DNA from: Litchfieldia salsa | GTDB taxonomy: Bacteria > Bacillota > Bacilli > Bacillales > Bacillaceae_L | Assembly (NCBI RefSeq): GCF_900104555.1 | Contig: NZ_FNJU01000008.1 | Coordinates: 40,513-104,512 of the forward strand | Direction: 5' to 3' | DNA: 64,000 nucleotides | Shown here: piece by piece, positions 12,428 through 21,382 of the stretch | How the letters are laid out: each line of letters starts with the position of its first letter | Position numbering within the stretch: position 1 is the first letter of the stretch | Program-made: the position numbers and the translations under genes | Notes under the pieces: generated by a model | The model's database searches: none | Seen by the model: the letters and a program-made list of their open reading frames with translations, nothing else | What the model was told of the DNA's origin: nothing

Positions 12428-13600
12428 TTGAATACAAAAAAATCTTTATCTATCTTATTTGCAGTCATGTTCTTAGTAATGGTAGGTTTCGGAATTATTA
12501 TTCCTGTGATGCCTTTTTATGCGGAACAAATTGGAGCCTCACCCACACAATTGGGATTATTGATGGCTGTATATTCATTAATGCAACTTATATTTGCTCC
12601 AATGTGGGGACGAATATCTGATCGTATTGGACGAAGGCCTATCATTATGGTAGGTATATTTGGACTAGCACTTTCCTTTTTTCTTATGGCATTTTCATCC
12701 ACGCTTTGGATGCTTTTTGCCGCAAGAATAGTCGGTGGCTTCTTCTCGTCAGCGAATATGCCAACTGTTATGGCTTATGTTGCAGATGTTACTTCAGAAG
12801 AGGACCGTGGAAAAGGGATGGGGATTATTGGTGCATCAGTTGGTTTAGGATTTATTTTTGGACCAGCTATTGGTGGAATCTTTTCACAAGGAAGCTTGCA
12901 AACCCCCTTCCTTTTAGCAGGAACTTCAGCACTTTTAACATTTTTTATCGTCATGCTTTTCTTAAAAGAGTCGCTAACCCTTGAACAACGAAGCAGTCAG
13001 TCGAAAAAGAGGGTTTCTCTATTAAAAGGTTTACAAGGTCCTGTTTCAACCTTATATATTCTCCAATTATTTGTTTCTTTGTCATTATCAGGTTTAGAAG
13101 CGACATTTGCTTACTTCGCTTTTGAAAGAGCTAACTTAGGTTCAGTAGAGCTTGGTTATATTTTTATGATTATGGGATTTGCTGGAGCACTCGTTCAAGG
13201 TGGCCTTGTTGGCAGATTAACAAAGAAATATGGTGAAGGAAAGGTTATTCAGCTAGGAATCATTATCTCAATGATTGGATTCTCATTAATATTACTTACC
13301 GATAGTTTTATAACCGCAGCCATATATTTAACCATTTTTGGTGTAGGTAACGGATTCATACGCCCAAGTGTTTCTTCTTTACTTACCAAAAGGTCTACAA
13401 CAGGCCATGGTAGCACGACAGGATTATTATCCTCCTTTGATTCACTTGGAAGAATCATTGGCCCTCCACTAGGGGGAATTCTTTATTCGGTCTCTATTGG
13501 ATTACCTTATATTTCGGGAGTTATATTATCCTTGATTGCATTTCTCTTATATCAGGTCTATCATCAGAAATCAAAGAACTCTATACCTAGTACATATTAG
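12428..13600 (+). CDS. MFS drug-efflux transporter (Bmr/Blt/TetA-type, 12 TM)
   Basis: A 390-residue major facilitator protein with twelve predicted membrane segments. It has motif A GRISDRIGRRP after TM2 and the drug:H+ antiporter motif in TM5 (GLGFIFGPAIGG). It most resembles the DHA1 pumps Bmr, Blt and NorA, which expel cationic drugs by proton antiport. Translation starts at TTG 12428 with CTGGAG upstream. No regulator gene is linked. Substrates cannot be inferred. Confidence 0.88.
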   Translation: MNTKKSLSILFAVMFLVMVGFGIIIPVMPFYAEQIGASPTQLGLLMAVYSLMQLIFAPMWGRISDRIGRRPIIMVGIFGLALSFFLMAFSSTLWMLFAARIVGGFFSSANMPTVMAYVADVTSEEDRGKGMGIIGASVGLGFIFGPAIGGIFSQGSLQTPFLLAGTSALLTFFIVMLFLKESLTLEQRSSQSKKRVSLLKGLQGPVSTLYILQLFVSLSLSGLEATFAYFAFERANLGSVELGYIFMIMGFAGALVQGGLVGRLTKKYGEGKVIQLGIIISMIGFSLILLTDSFITAAIYLTIFGVGNGFIRPSVSSLLTKRSTTGHGSTTGLLSSFDSLGRIIGPPLGGILYSVSIGLPYISGVILSLIAFLLYQVYHQKSKNSIPSTY

Positions 13601-13605
13601 TGGTG

Positions 13606-13646
13606 CCTGGCACCACCCTTTTTCTACGGGTGGAACCAGGTTTTTT
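13606..13646 (+). terminator. Terminator built from a GTGCCTGGCAC repeat
   Basis: CCTGGCACCACCC (13606-13618) pairs with GGGTGGAACCAGG (13628-13640) and is followed by six T. The left half is part of the short palindrome GTGGTGCCTGGCACCAC (13600-13616), a motif that recurs near 53420 and 53490. Confidence 0.85.
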
Positions 13647-13716
13647 GCTTTTTTAATTTAAATCGCGTAAGATTAAATCGTATACGAGTTATTTGATAAT
13701 TAAAGGAGGATAAACA

Positions 13717-14205
13717 ATGAAAACAGTTTACGATTTTACTGTAAAGTTAAAAAATGGTCAGGAACAATCATTAAAGGAATATGAAGGTAAACCATTAATT
13801 ATTGTAAATACTGCGAGTAAATGCGGGTTGACGCCTCAATTCAAAGGTCTACAGGACTTATATGAAAAATACAATGATCAAGGCTTAGAGATACTAGGGT
13901 TTCCATGCGACCAGTTCAATAATCAAGAGTTTGATAACATTGAAGAAACAACTCAATTTTGTCAGATGAACTATGGCGTAACTTTTCCGATATTCGCAAA
14001 AGTAGATGTGAATGGAAATAATGCAGATCCGTTATTCGCCTACTTAAAAGACCAAAAAAAAGGATTATTGGCAAAAGCCATCAAGTGGAACTTCACGAAA
14101 TTTTTAATTGATGAGAATGGACAGGTGATTGAAAGGTATTCCCCAACAACTCAACCTGAAAAAATTGAAGAGGATTTGCTAAAACTAAATGTTATAAATA
14201 AATAA
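13717..14205 (+). CDS. bsaA: Glutathione peroxidase-family thiol peroxidase
   Basis: A cytoplasmic 162-residue peroxidase of the GPx family. The active Cys36 lies in NTASKCGLTPQF, followed by FPCDQFNNQE with the catalytic Gln and KWNFTKFLID with the catalytic Trp and Asn. As in other bacteria the residue is Cys, not selenocysteine, and such enzymes usually take electrons from thioredoxin or bacillithiol. AAAGGAGG precedes the ATG. An OhrR-like regulator follows almost immediately, so peroxide induction is likely. Confidence 0.93.
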   Translation: MKTVYDFTVKLKNGQEQSLKEYEGKPLIIVNTASKCGLTPQFKGLQDLYEKYNDQGLEILGFPCDQFNNQEFDNIEETTQFCQMNYGVTFPIFAKVDVNGNNADPLFAYLKDQKKGLLAKAIKWNFTKFLIDENGQVIERYSPTTQPEKIEEDLLKLNVINK

Positions 14206-14216
14206 GGATGATGATT

Positions 14217-14648
14217 TTGAAAGACTTTTTAACGTTAGAAAAGCAGCTATGCTTTGCCATCTATGAAACATCTGGGGAATTTACTAGACTTTACACAAGT
14301 GTACTTCAGACATTTGGCCTAACCTACCCTCAATACTTAGTCTTACTTGCATTATGGGAAAAAGATCAAATAACACTTAAGGAGCTTGGTGAGAAATTAA
14401 ATCTAGGTACTGGTACACTAACCCCGATGGTAACAAGGATGCAAGCAAACGGCTGGATAAGTAAGGAACGGTCCAAGGTTGACGAAAGAAATGTATTTAT
14501 CCACTTACAGGAAAAAGCACTAAAGGAGAAATCAGCAATCACTAGCAAAGTTGCTAAAGAAATTCAAGCATGCCAAATAGAATTAGAGGAATATGAACAA
14601 TTAGTACAAAGATTAAATAAGTTGCAAATGAAGTTGAAGGAACGTTAA
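14217..14648 (+). CDS. OhrR-like MarR-family peroxide-sensing regulator
   Basis: A winged-helix protein of 143 residues. The N-terminal LEKQLCFAIYETSGEFTR closely matches the reactive-cysteine helix of OhrR, in which a single Cys senses organic peroxides. LTYPQYLVLLALWE and the helix LKELGEKLNLGTGTLTPMV form the DNA-binding part. The conserved RSKVDERNVFIHL wing follows. I start at TTG 14217 because AAGGA lies 8 bases upstream; two ATGs at 14208 and 14211 lie inside that site. Linkage to the peroxidase suggests it represses that gene and itself. No ohr gene is visible. Confidence 0.88.
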   Translation: MKDFLTLEKQLCFAIYETSGEFTRLYTSVLQTFGLTYPQYLVLLALWEKDQITLKELGEKLNLGTGTLTPMVTRMQANGWISKERSKVDERNVFIHLQEKALKEKSAITSKVAKEIQACQIELEEYEQLVQRLNKLQMKLKER

Positions 14649-14692
14649 AAAGGGTAGAGACAACATCAAAATGATGTTGCTTCTACCCTTTT
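14647..14692. terminator. Bidirectional terminator
   Basis: AAAAGGGTAGA and inner AACATCA pair with TGATGTT and TTCTACCCTTTT. It is shared by the convergent OhrR-like and DHA2 transporter genes. Confidence 0.9.
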
Positions 14693-14696
14693 ACTT

Positions 14697-16235
14697 TTAG
14701 TTTTCGCCAACGACATCCTTCACCATCGGTTGCTCTGTTGGTTTAACATTCACACCAAGTGCTTCATCTTCTTGCTTTGCACGTTTAATAAACATTGATA
14801 GTACTAATGCAACAGCAGCAATAAAAGTAGCCACTAAGAATGCATCGTTGATTCCCTGTAACATGGCTTGCATCCCAACTTGCTGTTGTAACTCTGCGAG
14901 TGCCGCTTCTGTAGGCTGCCCTTGCAAATTTGTCATGGCATCCCGACCAATTGTTTCAGCATGGGTTTCAGTTCGAGTCGACATTAGTGTTACAAGTAGC
15001 GCTGTTCCAATTGCACCAGATACTTGATTCAACGTATTGTTCATAGCGGTCCCATGTGGATAAAAGCGAGTAGGCAACTGATTCAACCCATTTGTCGAAA
15101 CAGGCATCATCACCATTGAAATTCCGAACATCCGAATGGAATTTAAAATAACTAAGTTAGAATATGTTGTATCTAGCGTTAATTTGCTAAAGTAATAAGT
15201 AGTGACTGTTGTAATCAATAAACCTGAGACCGCTAAGACACGACCACCGAATTTATCAAATAATTTCCCTGTAATTGGTGACATCACAGCCATTAATAAT
15301 GCCCCTGGTAACATCATTAAACCGGCATCCATTGGTGATATTCCTCTAATTGTTTGAACATAAATCGGAATTAACAACATTCCAGAGAATAAAGCCATAT
15401 TTAATACCATCGTAATAGCTGATGACAATGCAAACATTGGGTATTGGAACACATTAAAATTGAGCATCGGTCTGTCTAATTTAGACTGACGGATAATAAA
15501 AGTAATTAAAGATATAATCCCGATAATAATGGTCCCATATACATGCAGACTGTCCCAGCCTTTGCTTCCAGCCGAACTAAATCCATATAGCAAACCACCA
15601 AAGCCCAAGCTCGATAATATAAGTGATACTAAGTCCAGACGAATATCTACCTTTTCCTTTTTATCTTTCAGTAGGAAGAAACCAATTAATAGTACTGTAA
15701 CAGCAATCGGTGTAACAAAATGAAACAGCATTCTCCAGTCATAATGTTCTATAATCCAGCCAGATAATGTTGGACCTATAGCTGGAGCAGACATCAAGAT
15801 TAGACCAAAAACCCCCATAGCAGCTCCTCTTTTCTCAACAGGAAAGCTTACTAACATTACATTCATTAATAATGGCATCATAATTGCAGAACCTGAAGCT
15901 TGAATCATACGCCCTGTTAATAAAACCGGAAAAAAATGGGCAACACCAGCAAGAACAGTCCCTAGTGTAAATAAACCCATTGCCACTAAGAACAACCGAC
16001 GCACTGAGTATTTTTGGATTAAGAACGCTGTCGCAGGTATTAAGATCCCGTTTACTAGCATAAATCCAGTCGTTAACCATTGAACTGTTGGGGCCTCAAT
16101 TTCCAAGTCTGTCATAATAGAAGGTAGAGCAATATTTAATAATGTATTATTTAAAAATGCAATAAAAGCACCAATCATCAGTATTGCAAGAATTCCATAT
16201 TGCGGACGAACATTATTTTTTAAAGGTTGTTCCAT
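14697..16235 (-). CDS. DHA2-family MFS drug-efflux pump (14 TM, EmrB/LmrB-type)
   Basis: A membrane protein of 512 residues with the 14-segment DHA2 layout. TM1 has FLNNTLLNIALPSIM, TM2 WLTTGFMLVNGILIP, and TM5 the antiporter motif MSAPAIGPTLSGWII. The Gln-rich stretch near residues 440-460 is an extracytoplasmic loop, as in LmrB/EmrB relatives. Such pumps export lincosamides, dyes or lipophilic drugs. The gene is divergent from a TetR-type regulator and a palindrome lies between its -10 and start codon, so local repression and drug induction are expected. Confidence 0.9.
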   Translation of the reverse strand: MEQPLKNNVRPQYGILAILMIGAFIAFLNNTLLNIALPSIMTDLEIEAPTVQWLTTGFMLVNGILIPATAFLIQKYSVRRLFLVAMGLFTLGTVLAGVAHFFPVLLTGRMIQASGSAIMMPLLMNVMLVSFPVEKRGAAMGVFGLILMSAPAIGPTLSGWIIEHYDWRMLFHFVTPIAVTVLLIGFFLLKDKKEKVDIRLDLVSLILSSLGFGGLLYGFSSAGSKGWDSLHVYGTIIIGIISLITFIIRQSKLDRPMLNFNVFQYPMFALSSAITMVLNMALFSGMLLIPIYVQTIRGISPMDAGLMMLPGALLMAVMSPITGKLFDKFGGRVLAVSGLLITTVTTYYFSKLTLDTTYSNLVILNSIRMFGISMVMMPVSTNGLNQLPTRFYPHGTAMNNTLNQVSGAIGTALLVTLMSTRTETHAETIGRDAMTNLQGQPTEAALAELQQQVGMQAMLQGINDAFLVATFIAAVALVLSMFIKRAKQEDEALGVNVKPTEQPMVKDVVGEN

Positions 16236-16255
16236 TCATTTACCTCCTGTACATT

Positions 16256-16302
16256 AAGTTCACTTTTTTGAACTTTGATTCTATCCAGGAATATATATTA
16301 TA
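16256..16302 (-). promoter_or_regulatory. DHA2 pump promoter and likely TetR operator
   Basis: TATAAT (16302-16297, minus) is a perfect -10. Just downstream AAGTTCA and TGAACTT (16256-16262 and 16269-16275) form a palindrome with a 6-base centre, between -10 and start codon. This position is typical for a TetR-family operator. The -35 is weak. Confidence 0.65.
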
Positions 16303-16418
16303 CCAATTGTACATTTTTTGCAATGGAATTGTTCTTGTTATATGAATGGTTTGTCTAATCATTGTAAATAAGGTACTATGAATTTATACAGGTAGTCTAA
16401 TAATAAGCAGGTGATATA

Positions 16419-17324
16419 ATGAACGATCGCAAACAGCATGTTATTCAAAAAGCCCATCAGTTATTTATTGAAAAAGGGTTTCAGTCTACGTCTATCCAAG
16501 ATATTTTGGATTATAGTGGGATTGCAAAAGGAACCTTTTATAACTACTTCTCTTCTAAAAATGAGCTATTAATCGAATTATTTAAATCGATTTTTTTAGA
16601 AATAGAAGCAAAACGAAATGAACTATTGATTGGTCAAGACCCTTCAGATATTGAGGTTTTTATTAAACAAATCGAAACTCAACTCATTACCAATAAGAAA
16701 AACAAGTTACTCCCCCTATTTGAGGAAGTATTAGTTTCACACGATGAAGACTTAAAAGACTATCTTAAACAAGGTCAATTGAGAATGATTCATTGGATTC
16801 ATGGACGTTTACAGGATCTTTTTGATGATAGTAAATCACCATATTTATTAGATAGCAGCATCATGTTTCTAGGAATTTTGCACCATAATATTAAGTATTA
16901 TAAGATGTTAAATAACACCAACGCTGGCCTAAAACAGATTGTAAGATATAGTGTCAATCGAGTTGTTACGATCGTAGAAGACCTTGGAAAATCTGAGCAG
17001 CAATTATTTAAACCTGAGCTTCTACAAATATGGTTACCAGAAGCAATAAATAGTCAGCAAAACGTTCTAAAGGAAATTACTCAAACCGTTTTTTTATTAA
17101 AAAAAGAGCTGTCTACTAGCAAGGATTCGGTTAAATACACTGAACTGCTAGATTTTATCCATGATGACCTTATTCAATCAAAACATCATCGTCAACACTT
17201 GGTTGAGAGTGTATTAACTTCATTGAAGAACGAAAAGCCAGTAGTTGATTTGGAGCATTTCAAAAAACTCACGCAACTTATTGAAGAGTTTTTTAATAAA
17301 CTCGAGCATTATAACTTGAAATAA
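16419..17324 (+). CDS. TetR/AcrR-family transcriptional regulator
   Basis: A regulator of 301 residues, longer than the usual 190-220. The N-terminal TetR helix-turn-helix is clear: AHQLFIEKGFQSTSIQDILD and IAKGTFYNYFSSKNELL (residues 12-56). The remaining 240 residues are helical and have no recognised ligand domain; the last 100 look like an added coiled region. It is divergent from the DHA2 pump and most likely represses it. AGCAGGTG lies before the ATG. Confidence 0.9.
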   Translation: MNDRKQHVIQKAHQLFIEKGFQSTSIQDILDYSGIAKGTFYNYFSSKNELLIELFKSIFLEIEAKRNELLIGQDPSDIEVFIKQIETQLITNKKNKLLPLFEEVLVSHDEDLKDYLKQGQLRMIHWIHGRLQDLFDDSKSPYLLDSSIMFLGILHHNIKYYKMLNNTNAGLKQIVRYSVNRVVTIVEDLGKSEQQLFKPELLQIWLPEAINSQQNVLKEITQTVFLLKKELSTSKDSVKYTELLDFIHDDLIQSKHHRQHLVESVLTSLKNEKPVVDLEHFKKLTQLIEEFFNKLEHYNLK

Positions 17325-17325
17325 T

Positions 17326-17378
17326 AAAAATGAGGATATCCCACAAGTCCAGCATTGGGGACATCCTCATTTTTTTTA
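17326..17378. terminator. Bidirectional terminator
   Basis: AAAAATGAGGATATCCC pairs with GGGGACATCCTCATTTTT across a loop of about 14 bases and has T-runs on both strands. It separates the TetR gene from the pectinesterase fusion. Confidence 0.88.
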
Positions 17379-19067
17379 ATCTTTCAAAATACAGGTATTT
17401 TCAGAGTGTTCATTCATACAATTTCGAATAAGGTGGTTACTAACTGAAAGACCCAATTCTTGAATACCTTCTATCACTAACTCAGCAATCTTCATTGCTC
17501 CATAAGCACTAAAATGAGTATCATCTTTTGGTAAATCCGTTTGTTCTAGTTCATACCAAGAGAATAGTTTCTTAGTTTCTTCTACTCCTAATCTTTCATA
17601 GAGAAGCCTTGATTTATCCCACAGGTCAATTAGCAAAACTTTCTCCTTGTCTGCTAATTGACGCATCGCCTCTGGATATTCGTCTAATGAATTTACTAGC
17701 TTACCTTGTTGATCAAATGTTCTTCGGTTCACAGGTGTTAAGAGAATTGGAATTGCTCCTTTTTCTCTTGCCCCTTTAATGTATTGAGTTAAATATTCTT
17801 GATAAGAAGTAAAAGGGTCAGTTCCTCTTAATTCGTCTTCAACCTTTTGATCATTGTGTCCAAATTGGATAAATAAAAAATCATTTCTTTTTATTTCCTC
17901 GAATATCATTTGTAATCGTCCTTCGTTAATAAAACTTTTTGTGCTACGCCCACCCACTGCTTTGTTAACAATTTGTACATTGTTTGTAAAGTATGGGGAA
18001 ATATATTCTCCCCAGCCCTTTTTATTTCCTTGCTCTAGCGAAACGTCCTCGACAGTTGAATCTCCAGCTAAATAGATTCTTATTGGCACATCAGATCCTT
18101 CACTAATTGTTGGCCAACCTTCATCTCGCCCTAGAATCGATTTAGTGTTATATTTTTTTACCTCTTCATCTGTTAATAGATATGCCCAATCTACTCGCCT
18201 CTCCATACAACCACCAGGTCCACGGCTGTTATACTCTGCATAGAAGATGCTCTTCTGGGCATGTTGTTTATCCCAATTATGCCAGCCTTCTTCTTTAATA
18301 TGCTCGCCCATCCAACAATTGATAAAGACCGTTTTTGCATAATCTCTCCATGGTCTTCCCAAATAGACTGTGCGAGCTGCCGCTTTACTTGTTAAATGGC
18401 AATTCAAGAAGACATAGCCAAATTCTTGATTAATTGGTGTTGAAGCAGCTGTGATATACCCATTAATTTCCTTAGACTGGTCTAAACTGTGAATCTCGCA
18501 ATGATCAAAAATTGTGGTTGCCGATCCGAAAATAAAATCGACATCTCCCTCGAGATAACAATCTTTAAAATAACTTTTACCCTTTTTTCTTTCTAGACCG
18601 TCTCTTGGACCACCAAATCGATCACCTTCTATTGGTTTTGGAGGTAGAGGACCGGTAAATAAGGTATCTTGACTTCCTAGAAATGAACAGTGATGAAATT
18701 CCAATTGATCTGCATCAACATAAACGGCAACAGCTTGCCCAACTTCCATTCCACTGCCAGCACTATTCTCAAAGGTTATGTTTTTCGCTAGGAAACTGTC
18801 ACCCGTAATGATTGTACTGTAGGAAGAAAAGGTCCCCATTTTTTCACCATTTGAAAGAATCTTACGTGCATAATCACTAAAGGTTACCTTCACTTTATCT
18901 TTATGTGTTCCTATTAAAGAGATAAACGGCTTATCTATGGTTAACTTTTCTCTATATACACCATCTTTAATATAGATACTCACTCTCTCTTCATTATCGA
19001 CCGGTATACGATCGATTGCCTCTTGAATGGTCTGAAATTGTCCACTTCCATCTTGCGCAACGATCAT
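17376..19067 (-). CDS. Fusion: CE8 pectinesterase + SGNH (rhamnogalacturonan acetylesterase-like)
   Basis: A 563-residue bifunctional esterase. Residues 1 to about 300 form a CE8 pectin methylesterase beta-helix with AVYVDADQLEFHHCSF, GSQDTLF, catalytic DVDFIFGSA and YLGRPWRDYAKTVF. From about residue 325, IYLAGDSTVED, FIQFGHND and the final DDTHFS are the Ser, Asn/His and Asp-His blocks of the CE12-type SGNH acetylesterases. There is no signal peptide, so both domains should act on imported oligogalacturonides in the cytoplasm. It is the last gene of the pectin operon, 11 bases after the hydrolase gene. Confidence 0.92.
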   Translation of the reverse strand: MIVAQDGSGQFQTIQEAIDRIPVDNEERVSIYIKDGVYREKLTIDKPFISLIGTHKDKVKVTFSDYARKILSNGEKMGTFSSYSTIITGDSFLAKNITFENSAGSGMEVGQAVAVYVDADQLEFHHCSFLGSQDTLFTGPLPPKPIEGDRFGGPRDGLERKKGKSYFKDCYLEGDVDFIFGSATTIFDHCEIHSLDQSKEINGYITAASTPINQEFGYVFLNCHLTSKAAARTVYLGRPWRDYAKTVFINCWMGEHIKEEGWHNWDKQHAQKSIFYAEYNSRGPGGCMERRVDWAYLLTDEEVKKYNTKSILGRDEGWPTISEGSDVPIRIYLAGDSTVEDVSLEQGNKKGWGEYISPYFTNNVQIVNKAVGGRSTKSFINEGRLQMIFEEIKRNDFLFIQFGHNDQKVEDELRGTDPFTSYQEYLTQYIKGAREKGAIPILLTPVNRRTFDQQGKLVNSLDEYPEAMRQLADKEKVLLIDLWDKSRLLYERLGVEETKKLFSWYELEQTDLPKDDTHFSAYGAMKIAELVIEGIQELGLSVSNHLIRNCMNEHSENTCILKD

Positions 19068-19078
19068 TATTTATCACC

Positions 19079-19987
19079 CTATAAGTTTTTTTGAAGAAAT
19101 TCACAGACTTCCGCTCTCATACAGGCAGTTTCTATATGCCCACAATCATTCCGTACCATTTTCCAACGCTCAGGTACTCCTACTCTTGTATATTCTTCTG
19201 TAAGTTCTTTATCAATTATGTTTAAACCCGCAAGCGGTGTAAGCTTATCATGAATACCTACAGCACTAAGATGGTGACGTGGGACGATTAACTTTTGAAT
19301 ATCAGATGTACTAAAATATTTTAATAGACTTGGAACATACGAGTAAAACCCATGAGAATCTAGTCCATGATTTTCAATCAGTGTTTCAGCATCTACTTGC
19401 GCTGTGATATCCACACACACCTTGATTCTCTGATCAAGAGCAGAAAGCCACCAAGCCATTAGCCCTCCCATCGACATTCCCAATGTAGCTATCCTAGAAG
19501 AATCCACATCTTCTCTAGTCAATAGGTAATCAAGTGCCCTTATATTATCAAAAACCATCCTGCCCCACATCACTTGGCCCCTCCAAAGCATTTCTTTGAA
19601 GATCTCACTTTCAGCCTTGCCTCTCCTCTCCCCAAATCCAATCATATCAATGCATAACACACCATAACCCATGGAGGTTAATTGCTCTGCATATGAGGGC
19701 TGCTGAAGGTAGACGCTGCTTTGAATTAACTCAGTTTTACCTAATACATAATTGCCACCATGCGAATGGTTGAATAGTACAACTGGCATCTTCTCTCCAG
19801 TTTCTTTTGGTCGTGCAAAATAAGCAGGGATCATCTCACTCCCACTTTTGTCCAGTAATAAAACCTCGAGAATGTAATCACCTTTATCTAGTTCTTTTAT
19901 TCTTTTTACAGAAATTTGCTCGTTCCTATTTGGCAAATCTCCCAATAATGAAAATAGTTTTTGACGCTTGGCTTCTTGAGTTTGCAT
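19079..19987 (-). CDS. Alpha/beta hydrolase (putative acetyl esterase)
   Basis: A 302-residue alpha/beta hydrolase without a signal peptide. NHSHGGNY is the oxyanion region, GMSMGG (near residue 170) carries the nucleophilic Ser, and the late Asp/His pair may be KLTPL and CGHIETA. The family resembles dienelactone hydrolase/CE7-like esterases. Its place between a GH28 and a CE8-SGNH gene suggests it removes acetyl groups from pectic oligomers, but the actual substrate is inferred from context only. A strong AAGGAGG overlaps the upstream intergenic gap. Confidence 0.8.
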   Translation of the reverse strand: MQTQEAKRQKLFSLLGDLPNRNEQISVKRIKELDKGDYILEVLLLDKSGSEMIPAYFARPKETGEKMPVVLFNHSHGGNYVLGKTELIQSSVYLQQPSYAEQLTSMGYGVLCIDMIGFGERRGKAESEIFKEMLWRGQVMWGRMVFDNIRALDYLLTREDVDSSRIATLGMSMGGLMAWWLSALDQRIKVCVDITAQVDAETLIENHGLDSHGFYSYVPSLLKYFSTSDIQKLIVPRHHLSAVGIHDKLTPLAGLNIIDKELTEEYTRVGVPERWKMVRNDCGHIETACMRAEVCEFLQKNL

Positions 19988-20017
19988 TCATTCACCTCCT
20001 TGAAACGAGCATTAAAA

Positions 20018-21379
20018 CTACCTCGTTACTGTTACATTTTTGAATACAACAAGTGATTCCTCTTGTGTACGAGGATTTTTTGAACGGCAGTTAGACACTT
20101 CAATGTCTCTTCCATTCTCAACATAAAATGCTGGTCCTTCATGATTACTAACTGTTACTCTATTAAAACGAATATCTGTTACATTACTACAATAAAAACC
20201 ACGTTGTTTCATTGGTTCAAGCTCTGACATCATCGCTGGCATACCTGGTTCCGCATCATCTGCCATCGAAACCGAGACTTGATCAAAGGTAATATCCTCG
20301 ATATACATCTCTGCCAACCCATATAAAAATCCAGCAGAAGCACTAACTTCCCTAGCAGTAATATTTGAAAAATGAATACGTCTGAATGCAGGTGTTTCTT
20401 CTGTGATAGGATATGGATTTTTATCATAAACATATTTGTCTTTCCCTCTCGGACCACAGAAGTAATATAAATTTGCAATAAAAGGACAAATGACTCCTTT
20501 CATGACGATATTAGTTATCCTAATATCCTCAATAACTCCACCACGACCTCGTCTAGATTTCAAACGGATTCCTCGATCTGTTCCTTCAAACACACAGTTA
20601 CTGACTGTGACATTACGGATATCCCCGCTCATTTCACTTCCCAATACAACACCGCCATGACCGTGGATCATGGTGCAGTTTGTTATCGTTATATTTTCAC
20701 AAGGTACTCGCTCAATTGTATCCTCTGTCCCAGCTTTTATAGCAATACAATCATCACCGACATCAATATGACAATCCGAAATCCGAACATTTCGGCAAGA
20801 CTCTGGATCAATTCCATCTGTATTTGGAGAATTTGCTGGGTTCAAAATCGAGATATTATGAATGGTTACATCTTCACAGCAAATTGGATTGACAGTCCAA
20901 CTTGGGGAATTTACCATTTTCACTCCTGAAATTAACACATGCTTACAAGTATCAAAGCTTACTAGTTTAGGTCGTGGATATAAATTTTTCTTGTTTCGGA
21001 ATAGATCCCACCAATATTGACCATTACCTTCTAACGTTCCGTATCCTGTTACCGATATATTTTCTGCTTCTTCAGCATAAATGCATGAAGCGTATACCTC
21101 CCTTTTAACACCTTCCCAGCGTGACTCAACTACAGGGTATTCATTAATATCATTACTAAAGGAAAGGATTGCACCCGCTTCTAAAAACAAATTCACATTA
21201 CTTTTCAAAATGACAGCACCCGTTAGAAAGCGACCTGCCGGCACATACACAGTGCCTCCACCTGACTCAGCACAATCTTCAATTGCTTGAGATATCGCCA
21301 GCGTATTAACGGTCTTACCATCCTTTACAGCTCCATAGCGCGTAATATCGTAAGTACTAGATGTGATTGTCGTTTGCAT
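20018..21379 (-). CDS. GH28 polygalacturonase family, intracellular
   Basis: A GH28 right-handed beta-helix of 453 residues. The catalytic blocks are in order: NTDGIDPESC, VGDDCIAIKAGT, GHGGVVLGSEMSG and RGIRLKSRRGRGG, with the three Asp and the conserved His, Arg and Lys all present. No signal peptide is seen (the protein starts MQTTITSSTYDITRYGA), so it probably acts as an exo-enzyme on imported oligogalacturonides. It starts only 3 bases after the GH105 gene ends, with GGAGG inside that junction. Confidence 0.93.
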   Translation of the reverse strand: MQTTITSSTYDITRYGAVKDGKTVNTLAISQAIEDCAESGGGTVYVPAGRFLTGAVILKSNVNLFLEAGAILSFSNDINEYPVVESRWEGVKREVYASCIYAEEAENISVTGYGTLEGNGQYWWDLFRNKKNLYPRPKLVSFDTCKHVLISGVKMVNSPSWTVNPICCEDVTIHNISILNPANSPNTDGIDPESCRNVRISDCHIDVGDDCIAIKAGTEDTIERVPCENITITNCTMIHGHGGVVLGSEMSGDIRNVTVSNCVFEGTDRGIRLKSRRGRGGVIEDIRITNIVMKGVICPFIANLYYFCGPRGKDKYVYDKNPYPITEETPAFRRIHFSNITAREVSASAGFLYGLAEMYIEDITFDQVSVSMADDAEPGMPAMMSELEPMKQRGFYCSNVTDIRFNRVTVSNHEGPAFYVENGRDIEVSNCRSKNPRTQEESLVVFKNVTVTR

Positions 21380-21382
21380 TTT

